Source of the DNA: Aradus depressus | Taxonomy: Eukaryota; Arthropoda; Insecta; Hemiptera; Aradidae | Direction: 5' to 3' | Assembly (NCBI GenBank): GCA_963662175.1 | Contig: OY759218.1 | Span: forward strand, 51,529,427 to 51,593,426 | Length of the DNA stretch: 64,000 bases | Shown here: positions 1 through 10,169 of the stretch, one piece after another | Layout: each line of letters begins with the position of its first letter | Numbering within the stretch: position 1 is the stretch's first letter | The notes under the pieces: generated by a model | The model's input: the letters and a program-made list of their open reading frames with translations, nothing else | Told to the model about the DNA's origin: nothing | The model's database searches: none | Translations under genes and position numbers: made by a program

Positions 1-400
1 GTGGAGGGGCCTAAGTATAAATATAGAGCTAACTCATTAACTAATGGGCGAATCGTCATGAAATTTCACATGTAATATTCCTAAAGGTCAAATAGAAATA
101 TTAGGTGTGTGACGGCCCAAAATTTTGAACAGGAAGGAGGGTTGTGGGGGGGGGCTAAATATACATATAGAGTTAGCTCATTAACGGTTGGTCGTATTGT
201 CACGAAATTTCGCAATATATTATTCCTGAAGGCCAAATAGAAAAATAAGGTGTGTGGCGTCCCAAAGTTTTGAACGGGAGGGGGGGTTGTGGGGGGGGGG
301 GGGGGGGGGGGACTAAGTATACATATAGAGCTAGCTCGTTGATCGTATTGTCATGAATCGGATTGTCATGAATTTCACATGTAGTAGTTAGTAGTAGTAA
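1..400. repeat. Tandem array of ~150-bp units with G-runs
   Basis: Three diverged copies begin near 8, 155 and 312. Each contains a word like gctagctcattaacgg, then gtcatgaaatttcacatgta, a segment like caaatagaaa, ggtgtgtgacg, and finally a G-homopolymer run. The G-run reaches about 22 bases near 290-311. The same unit reappears at 53850-53933 and 61285-61730, on either side of the errantivirus, so it is a dispersed satellite-like family rather than a gene. No coding potential is seen. Confidence 0.75.
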
Positions 401-2215
401 CTATGTATTCGCTGTGGGGTTCACTGTTGCAAGACATTTACTAGCTGTGATGTCCAGCGTTCCTAATATCGTACTAGCTGTGGGGTCCGCTTTTGCAAGG
501 CACTTACTAACTGTAGTGCTCAGCCCCAGCGTTCCTAACTATGTACTGGCTGTGGGGTTCGCTGTTGCAAGGCACCTACAAGACATTTACTAGCTGTGAT
601 GCCCAGCGTTCCTAATTACGTACTAGCTGTGGGGTCTGCTGTTGCAAGGCGCTAGCAGTGTGGCCCAGCGTATTTAACTACGTAGGTACTAGCTTTGGGG
701 TCCACCGTTGCAAAACTCATACTAGCTGTGATGCCCTGTGGTTCTAACTACATACTATCTGTGGGGTCCGCAGTTGCAAGGCACCTACTACCTGTAGGGC
801 CCAGCGTTCCTAAAAACGTACTAACTGTGGGGTCCGTCTTTGCAAAAGCATACTAGCTGTGATGCCCAGGGTTCCTAATATCGTACTAGCTGTGGGGTCC
901 GTTCTTGCAAGGCATTTACTAGCTGTAGTGCCCAGCGTTCCTAACTATGTAAAGCTGTGTAGTTCGCTGTTGCAAAGCACTTACTAACTGTAATGCCCAG
1001 CGTATTTAACTACGTACTAGCTGTGGGGTCCGCTGTTGCAAGGCACTTGATAGCTGTGATGCCCAGCGTTCCTAACTTCGTACTAGCTGTGGGGTCCGCT
1101 GTTGCAAGGCATTTACTAGCTGTAGTGTCCAGCGTTCCTAACTATGTACTAGCTGTGAAGTTCGCTGTTGCAAAGCACTTACTAACTGTAATGCCCAGCG
1201 TATTTAACTACATACTAGCTGTGGGGTCCGCTGTTGCAAGGCGCTAGCAGTGTGGCCCAGCGTATTTAACTACGTAGGTACTAGCTGTGGGGTCCACCGT
1301 TGCAAAACTCATACTAGCTGTGATGCCCTGTGGTTCTAACTACATACTATCTGTGGGGTTCGCAGTTGCAAGGCACCTACTACCTGTAGGGCCCAGCGTT
1401 CCTAAAAACGTACTAGCTGTGGGGTCCGTCGTTGCAAAAGCATACTAGCTGTGATGCCCAGGGTTCCTAATATCGTACTAGCTGTGGGGTCCGTTGTTGC
1501 AAGGCATTTACTAGCTGTAGTGCCCAGCGTTCCTAACTATGTACTAGCTGTGAAGTTCGCTGTTGCAAAGCACTTACTAACTGTAATGCCCAGCGTATTT
1601 AACTACGTACTAGCTGTGGGGTCCGCTGTTGCAAGGCACTTAATAGCTGTGATGCCCAGCGTTCCTAACTTCGTACTAGCTGTGGGGTCCGCTGTTGCGA
1701 GGCACATACTAGCTGTGGTGACCAGCGTTCCTAACTACGTACTAGCTGTGGGGTCCGTTGTTGCAAGGCATTTACTAGCTGTAGTGCCCAGCGTTCCTAA
1801 CTATGTACTAGCTGTGAAGTTCGCTGTTGCAAAGCACTTACTAACTGTAATGCCCAGCGTATTTAACTACATACTAGCTGTGGGGTCCGCTGTTGCAAGG
1901 CACTTAATAGCTGTGATGCCCAGCGTTCCTAACTTCGTACTAGCTGTGGGGTCCGCTGTTGCGAGGCACATACTAGCTATGATGCCCAGCATTCCCAACT
2001 ACGTACTAGCTGTGGTGCTCAGCGTTGCAAGCCACATACTAGCTGTGGTCACAAACGTTCTTAAGTACGCACTGACTATGACGTCCAGCGATGCTAAGTA
2101 TTCACTAGGTGTGGCTTCCGCCGTTGAAAGGCGCATACTAGCTGTGGTGCCCAGGAGTCCTAAAAACTTACTAGCGTTACAACAGCTGAAGGACTATAAG
2201 CCTTATTCCGTATGA
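400..2215. repeat. 66-bp minisatellite with 264-bp higher-order structure
   Basis: Units of 66 bp contain tactagctgtggggtccgct and a word like gcccagcgttcctaacta. From about 1450 to 2000 four variants recur as a 264-bp higher-order unit; for example the aagttcgctg variant recurs 264 bp apart. The segment near 628-1120 is repeated near 1220-1700 (offset 592). Because 66 is divisible by 3, one frame stays open for long stretches (993-1247 and 1451-2215) and would encode 22-residue hydrophobic repeats of the MPSVPNYVLAVGSAVARHLL type. I see no splice or start context. I read this as a satellite rather than a proven gene. Confidence 0.85.
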
Positions 2216-3770
2216 ATAATTGAAAATTATAACATCATGAATGTACTGTCGAGGAACTGAATAGCGTTATAGAAGATATTGGGACAAAAATCAAAGTTCC
2301 CCGGGCAACGCCGGGTATTACTGCTAGTATATGTAATATAAGTCATATTCCACTTATTCTTTTAAACGATAGATTTCATTATTTAAAGCATTTTCAGAGC
2401 GAAATGTGGGAAAGTGTAAAAACATGTGTTACCTCGGCCACGAATCTCCCTGAAGAATTCTTCCTCTCCGACATGTTGGTGGCAGTGGCAGCCTCTCTGG
2501 CCAATGCAGCTACCCCATGGTGGAACTCCCACCCTCCTCCTGTCTGACCAACACCCAACATACCACATCACATCAAAGTTAGACTAGGATGAGTTGCCTT
2601 ATGGGCGGGCTAGCTTCACCCTCCTCTTTCACCACTACAGCCAGGGGGTGAAACTTAATGCTAAAAGTTGGCACTAGTTTTTTAGTTCAGGCTAGGGGCT
2701 GTGTTTCTTTGGGGCGCTGCAACTTCCTACAATGTTTTTAGCATGGAGTTTCGCTTTTGTCTATATTGCGGAGGTTGTAAATTGGGGGTTGAAAATTGAT
2801 AGTGACGAATTTCTGTTTTTTTTATGTATGACATTTCAATTTGTATCTGTATATTTTTTTTAAAGAATTATGGGAACATATTTTACTTGATGTTGGTTGA
2901 TGGGTTGTTGCGAGCTCCATATGGTTTGATGATCTTGGAGGCGTGAAGCGGGCCATATTTGTTCACAGTTCATGATGCAGTGCATTCTGGAGCGCGCATC
3001 CTCTTCTTTCTTCTCCTCCTAATTTGCTGCCATATAAAAATGATGATGCGGACTTTACGGACGGACACAGACATTCACACTCGGGGACAGACCAGACTTG
3101 CACACCTCGTAGAGCTAGACCAGCTCTCTCCTTGCCCCTCATGCCGAAGCCTTCTCAATATAAAATAACTAATTATAAATTATTTAATCTTTTATTTGTT
3201 TTCTTATTTAAAATTAATTAGGTACCCCTAATTTAAGACCGTTACATACCTACACCTTTCCTAGTTACAAAAAAAATAAAACATACTAATAAGATATTCC
3301 TCATAACAATTTGTAACAATATCACAAAAAAGATTATTTATTTTTTTATAACATTTGTCAAAATTTGAACTTATTAGTCTCAAATTTCATATTCAATTTT
3401 TTTAATATACCTACTTTTTTCTATTATTCTATTACAACGTAAACATTTTTTGTATCTATTTTTTTTAAATAATATAATAAATATTTTATAAAATTTCTTT
3501 GGTTCAAGATTTGGATATTATAGCCTATTCGCAAAATTTGGAAGGATGAAGGGCAAGGGCTGGTTTGGCAAAGCAGCGCGAATTAATAATCAAGATTGAA
3601 ATATTATTATAATAGTAACAGGTTGAGTAACAGTCTGAGTCTGTAAACGAATGACGTCATTCAAGTCTGTGCGCAAGTCCGCAAGAGATCCTTCGCGCAT
3701 CACTAGGACGTCTTTCCCAATTTAACGTGCATAACCTAATTACGAACGATATCCAGACAAAACAAGTTTA
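2216..3770. other. Gene-free AT-rich stretch with one retroelement end
   Basis: No credible gene is seen. At 2295-2340 a word ending gccgggtattactgctag resembles, in reverse, the terminal sequence of RTE/Penelope-type repeats common in arthropods (tactagc...acccggc); related words occur near 21535 and 24440. The part from 3240 to 3530 is strongly AT-rich low-complexity DNA. Confidence 0.5.
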
Positions 3771-4140
3771 TTCTCTCTCCCCTCCCCTTCCACTTGACAC
3801 CCTCAACCCCACCACCTTACTCCCCACCTCGCTACCACTCGCCTTCTTCTCTCTCCCCTCCCCTTCCACTTGACACCCTCAACCCCACCACCTTACTCCC
3901 CACCTCGCTACCACTCGCTTTCTTCTCTCTCCCCTCCCCTTCCACTTGAAATCCTCAACCCCACCACCTTACTCCCCACCTCGCTACCACTCGCCTTCTT
4001 CTCTCTCCCCTCCCCTTCTACTTGACACCCTCAACCCCACCACCTTACTCCCCACCTCGCTACCACTCGCCTTCTTCTCTCTCCCCTCCCCTTCTACTTG
4101 ACACCCTCAACCCCACCACCTTACTCCCCACCTCGCGCCT
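3771..4140. repeat. 76-bp polypyrimidine minisatellite, ~4.8 copies
   Basis: The anchor cccctcccc begins at 3779, 3855, 3931, 4007 and 4083, an exact 76-bp period. The plus strand is almost entirely pyrimidine plus A, with blocks such as ctctctcccctccccttc and tactccccacctcgctacca. Copies differ at only a few positions, which suggests recent expansion. Confidence 0.92.
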
Positions 4141-4634
4141 TCTTCGCTACCTACTCGAAAATGTTATTTATAAATTTGGAGAAAAATTGTTTAGTACAAA
4201 AAATATTTAAAATGAAAATGTCTTTCATATTTATTCAGGATCAATAGTAACCGAGAAAACATGGAATAATTTTTTCTGTCTCCAAATAAACTTTCCTATG
4301 TATAGGATCCTAAATGTTATTCCGGAATAAGAAGATTCATAATATATTTCATTGTAATATGTTCTCATTCAGTATCAGTCCAGCTCTCGTTCCGTATACA
4401 TCCTACTTGGTGCGCTCCGTCTGAAGTATTTATTTCCATTTTTTATCTAATTATTTCTCCCAGTGTTCAGTTTATTTACTCCTGTTGATTTAATTTCTTG
4501 TGTGAAATCCCTTTGTTTTTATTTTCATTATCTCTCTCGCCTACGTATTTCTTATCTCTTATTTTTTATTTTATTTTATTTTTTTCTCTCTCTCTCTTTT
4601 TTCTCTTGTCCCCTTGTTTTTTTTCCCCCTCAAA
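4141..4634. other. AT-rich spacer and LINE 5' leader
   Basis: No gene is seen. The last ~100 bases are a T/C-rich tract leading into the LINE ORF1 relic at 4635; they could be its 5' untranslated region. Confidence 0.4.
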
Positions 4635-5290
4635 ATGGGCAAATGTGCAAAGTGTAGTTTGACCGTACCCCCGACGCCTCTGGCATTGAATGCCAACCGT
4701 GCTCGAGAATTTTTCATGGGCCCTGTGCTGGTCTAAAGGACTCAGATTTGCAGTATCTAAAGTCCCAGAAGAAATCGTGGAGCTGCCCCCAATGTTTGGC
4801 GTCCAAAAGAGCGGTGCCAACCGACGAGCGACCTGCCACCCCCCAGAAAGCATGATCCGAGGACTCCCTTCTCAAAGAGCTGCTTGTCAGAGTGACCCAG
4901 ATGCAGGATGAGCAGAGGGACCTCATTAGGACGGTGACCGCCAATGGGGAGGCCATCGCCGAGGTTGAGAGGAGACTCGGGTCCATAGAGGGTCAGTTTG
5001 CCGCACTGGACGAAAAATATGAGGCGCTGGAGCAGACCAACCTGGCGCTGGGCTCAAGGGTGACCGACCTCGAGACCAGGCTCAACAAGGTGGATCAGGA
5101 CAGCCGAAGGAACATCCTGGAGATCAGGGGGATCCCGGTGAAGCCAGGTGAGTCACCAGTGAGCCTAGTGGTCAGCGTTGGACTCGGACTCGGGCTCAAA
5201 TTGGCGCCCGAAGACGTAGACTACTCTTTTAGACAACGGGTCCAACCAACGACGGAAGACCCTCCCCAGCCTCCTGCCGTCATAATGCCG
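4635..5290 (+). pseudogene. Decayed LINE ORF1 with PHD-like finger and coiled coil
   Basis: Translation from 4635 starts MGKCAKC, then needs a frame change near 4670. It continues with a cysteine/histidine array (CQPC, then H and C, then SCPQC) resembling a PHD finger. A stop lies at about 4853. The next frame gives a heptad-rich coiled coil (about 4862-5080) and a segment NILEIRGIPV resembling the start of an RRM-like domain. PHD finger, coiled coil and RRM-like order is known from ORF1 proteins of CR1/Jockey-group LINEs. At least two frame breaks and loss after about 5280 mark it as dead. The following sequence is Gypsy pol, so the two elements are joined near 5285-5296, where gccgtcata occurs twice. 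Confidence 0.7.
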
Positions 5291-6243
5291 TCATATTAGC
5301 TCAGGAAACTGGAAAAGATGTTGAGTTAAATCGAATCAAACATCAACTCATGAATGAATCCGCCGAATCTCCTTTTACCTTGGATAACGGTGTTTTGTTC
5401 AAAGACAGCCGTGTCGTAATCCCATGTACTCTTCGAGACCTCGTACTTCAGGAGCTCCATTCCACACATGTTGGTATAACCAAAATGAAGCAACTTGCAC
5501 GACGGTATGTATATTGGAAGAACATCGACTCTGACATCGAAAAAGTAGTCAAGTCTTGCAAACGCTGCGCGTTGGTGAAGCACAATCCACCGAAAAACCC
5601 TGTACATCCTTGGGAGGAGCCTAAATGAAACTGGGAAAGGATACATATTGATTACGCTGGACCCTATAACAATCACTATTTTCTTGTCTGCGTGGATGCG
5701 AAATCTAAGTGGGTAGACGTGAAGGTCATTTCAACCGCACCTACTACCATGAGTACCATCAAACTTCTAAACAATATTTTTTCAACCCATGGGTATCCGC
5801 AGATCATGGTGAGTGATAACGCTTCGATATTCACAAGCGCTGAATTCAAATCCTATTGCACCGAACATGGAATGTTTCAAAAACTAATTGCTCCCGGACA
5901 TCCAGCTACCAATGGCTTAGCTGAACGGACAGTTCAGACTCTGAAGCAGCGACTGAAGGCACTCGAGGATGATCCACGTCCAATTCATGTAAAGGTTCAG
6001 GACGTCCTTCTTCGTTATCGCGCAACGCCACTTGCTTGTGGCCAGTCTCCAGCTAAGCGCTACCTTCATCGGAAGCTCAGGATCAAGCTAGATGCACTCC
6101 GGCCTCATCATCCAGCTAAAAATCCCGATTCAACATACCAGGTTCTCCGCACTTTTAAAGTGGGGGAGAGGGTCCAAGTAAGGGACTACTCACAGAACAA
6201 TAAGTACACCTGGGTTTTTGGTACCATCATTCAAAAATTGGGG
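5281..6243 (+). pseudogene. Ty3/Gypsy integrase fragment with internal stop
   Basis: The H2C2 integrase zinc-binding domain is present (HSTHVG..., then CKRC), followed after an in-frame TGA at about 5626 by the DDE core. The core's segments HIDYAGP, VSDNAS and GLAERTVQ supply Asp, Asp and Glu. A short C-terminal SH3-like region ends near 6243, where unrelated sequence begins. The overall type resembles K02A2.6-like Gypsy integrases. Protease, RT and LTRs are not attached. It could belong to the same family as the Gypsy pieces at 8060-16050, but it is not contiguous with them. Confidence 0.85.
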
Positions 6244-7006
6244 GATGCACACGGGCCTGAGAGATGTGTCAGACACACGCGCGAGAGTGTGTCGGAGAGA
6301 GTGTCGGAGAGCGACAAGTCTCAGGTGGACACGCCTACTTCCTTCTCTCGAGACACAGTCTTCAGTCTGAAAAAGTCAGAAAGCTGCCTCCATTCACCCA
6401 AGCTACGATATCACTCTATCCTGTACAATTTTTCCTGGCACCGCCCTTCATTCTGTTTCTGTTTATTTTATATGTTTTTGTTTTGTTTTATCGTATTTCT
6501 ATCATAATTTATATTATATTATTATTTTTTTGCTGGGATCTGTTCTTTTTTTTTTTTTTTGTCTTCTATATTGTTATTTTTATTCTACTTAATGGATCTC
6601 TACTCTTACCCCCATTTTGATTATTCTCCTTGTTACCTGTCTATATTTACTCATTTCATACTGTTTTTTCTCTTTTCCTTTAATTTTTGTCATTCTATTA
6701 TACTTGTCTTTTCTGCTTATTATCAATTATTTCTCTGCATGCACCAATTTTTGGTTTCCCTCTTTTACAAATTTATTTGCATTTATTTCTTAGGTATCTC
6801 TTATAAGTTCTCTTTGATTACTGTTCCCATCTTTATTGTTTACTTTTATTTATTGTTTACTACTATTATCATTGTATTTGTTACTCTGTCCAGTGACTGT
6901 CATGTTTTTATTCTTAGGGGACCTCGGTCCCAGAATAAAATTTATTTTCATTTCAAATAAAATTTATTTTCATTTCAAATAAAATTTATTTTCATTTCAT
7001 TTCAAA
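6244..7006 (+). mobile_element. LINE 3' end with GGGAC-CTCG-GTCCC hairpin and 22-bp tail repeat
   Basis: After a degenerate T-rich 3' UTR, a perfect 5-bp hairpin with a CTCG loop lies at 6918-6931. It is followed by about three tandem copies of aataaaatttattttcattt (6934-7006). A 3' hairpin plus short tandem tail is typical of CR1/L2/Jockey-group LINEs, which prime on repeats instead of poly(A). A second copy of the hairpin is at 7596-7609. The ORF1 relic at 4635 could be the 5' part of the same element. Confidence 0.65.
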
Positions 7007-7143
7007 CCATCATAGTATTATGCTCGGTCGATTTATATTATCAATTTCATTTTACTTTCTTAGTTATATAGATTTTCTTTTTACTTATTCCCTTTTATTT
7101 TTGTAGATACTTTTATTCATTTTTTTTCATCATAATGAAGTTG

Positions 7144-7416
7144 GACTTGAAAAATAAAATAAAACTGGTTTATTTAATATATTGTCTAATTTCACTAACT
7201 ATATATACATGGGAGTACTTTCGGAATTTCTACCATCCTCAGCCTCAGGAGTCTTATCTCTTATGCTTTTGGCTGAGGATGGTAGAAATACCGAAAGTAC
7301 TCCCATGTATATATAGTTAGTGAAATTAGACAATATATTAAATAAACCAGTTTTATTTTATTTTTCAAGTCCATTTGAATTATTTCACAATATCTCTGCA
7401 ATTATGTCAGTTTTCA
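7144..7416. mobile_element. Foldback insertion with 12-bp TSD and hammerhead-like motif
   Basis: Arms of 103 bp (7142-7244 and 7271-7373) form an inverted repeat with one mismatch and a 26-nt loop. The word ataatgaagttg at 7132-7143 recurs at 7417-7428 as a 12-bp target-site duplication, defining an insertion of 273 bp. On the minus strand the insertion starts with a ~43-nt head (7374-7416) containing cagagatattgtg, matching the head of the 44367-44638 insertion (cagagatcttgtg). The family looks Penelope-like, or a non-autonomous derivative, based on the foldback form, the variable-length TSD and the ribozyme-like motif; no protein is encoded. Confidence 0.75.
7270..7305 (+). ncRNA. Hammerhead-ribozyme-like motif (locus 1)
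   Basis: Parts in order: stem I TGG/CCA; core CTGAGGA; one extra T; stem II GGTA/TACC closed by a GAAA loop; GAAA; 2-bp stem III (A-T, G-C) with TA loop; cleavage triplet CTC. This fits the hammerhead consensus CUGANGA ... GAAA ... NUH apart from the extra U before stem II. The reverse complement of the left arm (7211-7245) has the same layout with one mismatch in stem II. Activity is inferred only from sequence. Confidence 0.5.
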
Positions 7417-7773
7417 ATAATGAAGTTGTTAATTTTATGTTTTTTCCTGTTAATCTTTTGTTTATCTATTTTTTAATTGTATACTTTTTCTCCAATGTAG
7501 CACTAATTTTATTTACCTATCTTTTTATTTCTTTGTACTGATACCATATTTCATTGTTCCTGTCCTTTATTCTTTTTATATGTATTTATTCTTAGGGGAC
7601 CTCGGTCCCAGAATAATAAAATTTCTTTTCATTTTTCATTTTCCCGTGGTGATGGAACAAACCAACCAAACGGATGATAGATACCAACCAATATCCAATA
7701 AACAAAACACTTTCTTTCCCCTTAGTTTGTTAACAAATTGGAAGCTGCCCCTTCATATAGGATTTAAGTCTTA

Positions 7774-7963
7774 GGCCTCACTTACACGGTCAAAATTATT
7801 GCGTCAAAATCGATATTGTTCAATATATTGATCGTCTGAGAGATATATTGAAAAATAATATGGATAAAAAAGATATTGAAGAAAATTAAAACTATTTAAC
7901 TTTTATTGAAGGCCTGGTCGTAATATATTGAGGCCGTGTCAATAAGTATTTCACGTGTAAGGG
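7774..7963. mobile_element. Possible 190-bp PIF/Harbinger-type MITE
   Basis: TTA lies on both sides (7771-7773 and 7964-7966). The ends, ggcctcacttacacgg on the left and the reverse complement of cgtgtaaggg on the right, share a short imperfect inverted repeat (CACTTACACG against CCCTTACACG). No ORF is present. The inverted repeat is short, so this is tentative. Confidence 0.35.
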
Positions 7964-8059
7964 TTATATTGCGCAATATCACGTCAGTCTGGAGTGGATG
8001 GTTGTCATACAGTGACACTGCATAAATTATACAAAGTATTTTGAGATGGCAGGGGATTG

Positions 8060-8187
8060 TGTAATATCACAGTTAGAAATTAGTAATTATTAAAATAATA
8101 TGTTTCTCATTATACTTAACATGTGTTCCACAAATATCTGGAAAATAAAGTTAGTTGTTGTCTGGACCTTTTTGCTATGTTATTACA
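8060..8187 (+). repeat. Probable Gypsy 5' LTR (128 bp)
   Basis: It begins TGTAATA and ends TATTACA, a 7-bp perfect terminal inversion, and carries an AATAAA near its 3' end (ggaaaataaagt). It is immediately followed by TTGGCGATCGGGG, a primer-binding-site-like word, and 36 bp later by the gag start at 8224. I found no matching 3' LTR. Confidence 0.55.
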
Positions 8188-8868
8188 TTGGCGATCGGGG
8201 TTAAAAAAAATTAAAAAATAATAATGGCAAAAACGAAAAAAACCAATAATGGTTTTTCGGAAGCAACCTATGCGGAGTTTGGGCAGCAACCGTTCAGAGT
8301 GCCACAGTTTGATGGGAATGCCGGTGAAAAGTGGGCGTACTACAGCCAGAGGTTCCAGATAGCTCTGAGGACCAGCAGAGTGACGGACCCGGTGCTACAG
8401 AGGGACCTGCTGCTGTCCAGGATGGGACCTGGGCCGTTCAAGATGTTGGTAGATCACTTCCACCCAAACCAGGTAACCAATCAGAACTTTGGGGCACTAG
8501 TAGAGGTGTTAGATCGCTACTATTGCAGGGGCACCGTTGACTGCTAGGGTACGATTCACCCAACGGTTCCGGAATGAGGGGGAACCGCTAAAGGGCCCCA
8601 CACACGCTCAGTTTTTAACACAGGCCAGCCTGCGCAAACCAGGTTTGTGCAGATGTAACTGAGCGTCTGTGGATAGTTCAAGCCGGCTGCGCAGGCCGCT
8701 GGCCTGGCCTGAGCAATTTCAAGTTGTGTTTGATTTTGACCTGCGCAGACCAGTGAGTTTTCACGGGTTTAGGTCTCAGTTGAACTGACTCAGGCCACGT
8801 GTTCAGTTCAGTACGAAGTTTCCAGTTTCTTCAATTTTTTTATTTTATCAGTTTATAAACCATGGATA

Positions 8869-9192
8869 GTGAATATTATTAGAGATAATATTAGAGAAAT
8901 TAGAGAGGATAGGTTTGACACAGTAGGCAAAACTGTGGCGGATAAGTTGAGAGGTTTACCGAATGATCAGAGAATTTTTGCTGAGAAGCTGATAAATGAC
9001 GTGTTGTTTGAAGCTGAATTGGGTTGCTTAAATAGAAATTACAGGTTAGCAGCCGAAACTCTAGTTGTCACGAATAAATTTCCACAACCTCCTGCTCCAA
9101 GTTTCTGTTCTATTAATGATAACAATATGAATCCAAAGCCTTCTACGAGTACAGCATCTTCTTTTCTTACTAACTTTATGCCTGACTATTGA
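8869..9192 (+). pseudogene. Harbinger accessory (Myb/MADF-BESS-like) protein, C-terminal part
   Basis: The segment DQRIFAEKLINDVLFEAELG matches the BESS-like C-terminal block of the DNA-binding protein encoded beside Harbinger transposases. The N-terminal Myb/MADF DNA-binding domain is missing, so this is a truncated remnant. It lies inside the TIRs at 8592-9809. Confidence 0.65.
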
Positions 9193-9258
9193 TGACAGAT
9201 ATTTGTAAACAATGAGTTTTTTTGTACTTTATTTTCAATAAATATTTGTATGCTTACC

Positions 9259-9495
9259 TTAAGAAAGTGTTTCCTCAACACTTGCCAAATTGCACTGCAG
9301 GTCTCTGGTTTTTAACGCCTGTGGTGATATGATTGTTGAAAATTTCAGATCTTCGTATGATCGACCAGTTGCAAGAAATCTTAAGGTTGCGGTTAAGCGC
9401 TCATGACATGAAACTGACTGCCTCATGCACGTATCTTGCCGTTGTATCAACGGAGAAACCAATTTCAACAAGTGTAGATAAGTGTCTTCGTCCAT
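9259..9495 (-). pseudogene. Harbinger transposase, N-terminal fragment
   Basis: The fragment MDEDTYLHLLKLVSPLIQRQ, then ERLTATLRFLATG, then ISPQAL, matches the N-terminal region of PIF/Harbinger (ALP1/HARBI1-like) transposases before the DDE catalytic core. The catalytic core is absent. It is oriented opposite to the accessory fragment, as usual in the family. Confidence 0.75.
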
Positions 9496-10133
9496 TCTTA
9501 AATAGTTAAACTAATCCTGTTTTTCCAATTTCAAGTCTTCTAGTAAACTGATGTGGGACAGCAGGTTTCTTTTTAACAGCCAACTTTTCGTCCATTTGGT
9601 CCTGTTTACAGAACATTTCTTCTGTTGCTTCTTTTTAATAGCGCAGGCGAGGAGAAGGAGGTAGGCAACATCACATTGAGAAGCCATTGTGAACTAAGCA
9701 AATATCTGGACAGTTGAACTGTATGTGTGGGTCCAAGCACAGGCCAATTTGCGCAAATTTGGTTTGCGCAAGCAGGTCTGTGTTAAAAACTGAGCGTGTG
9801 TGGGGCCCCTAAGAGAATATATAAGTTGCTTTAGAGCAATCGCTGGGGAGTGCCATTTCGGAGCGTCATTGGAGGAGCGCCTGCGCGACCAACTATTGGT
9901 CGGGGCGAATGACGAGACAAGGGTATTAAAGCTCGTCAGAGGTACCCACTGTTTGAAATGTGGGGGGAAGTTGTATAAAAGAGGAATTATTTGTTCAGCG
10001 CATAATCAAACAGTCTATGCATGGGTGATAAGGTGATGCTCAATGTTCGAGTAGCCGGGGTTCCCATGAGAATGCTATATGATCCGGGTGCGTCAAGGTC
10101 CATAATAGGGACAAAAGTCTCGACGACCAAGAA

Positions 10134-10137
<4 letters not shown>

Positions 10138-10169
<32 letters not shown>

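Larger units (their letters stand above)
7007..7640 (+). mobile_element. Second, 5'-truncated copy of the LINE 3' end
   Basis: The words ttcttaggggacctcggtcc and cagaata recur at 7590-7613, followed by a shorter tail (aaatttcttttcatttttca). The body 7007-7590 is a T-rich UTR interrupted by a 273-bp foldback insertion at 7144-7416. Confidence 0.6.
8592..9809. mobile_element. PIF/Harbinger DNA transposon, internally deleted
   Basis: The terminal inverted repeat is about 32 bp: agggccccacacacgctcag on the left, matched by the reverse complement of the right end, which has one extra G. A TAA duplication (8589-8591 and 9810-9812) fits the family's TWA target. Inside are relics of both proteins the family encodes, in opposite orientations: a Myb/MADF-like accessory C-terminus (+) and a transposase N-terminus (-). 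At 1218 bp it is far shorter than an autonomous element, so it must depend on a relative. Confidence 0.88.
8224..10110 (+). pseudogene. Gypsy gag and protease, split by a Harbinger element
   Basis: The start at 8224 (MAKTKK...) follows the LTR/PBS. The N-terminal part is a Gypsy-type capsid region (GEKWAYYSQRFQ...). Coding breaks near 8545, is interrupted at 8592-9809 by a DNA transposon, and resumes at 9813 (EYISCFRAIAGECHFG, then LRDQLLVG). A CLKCGGK...C...H motif at about 9950 is a zinc-knuckle-like remnant. The aspartic protease follows at 10021-10120, but its expected D-S/T-G motif reads DPGAS, a change that would kill catalysis. The element is cut near 10110 by an R1-like LINE. RT sequence resumes at 15733. 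Confidence 0.75.

Noticed and set aside
993..2215. Open frames across the 66-bp array as real genes
   Set aside because: The unit length is a multiple of three, so open frames are expected. No splice, start context or known domain is present.
6559..6960. Hydrophobic T-rich open frame
   Set aside because: Amino-acid content (Phe, Leu, Ile) follows from the T-rich LINE 3' UTR; not a membrane protein gene.
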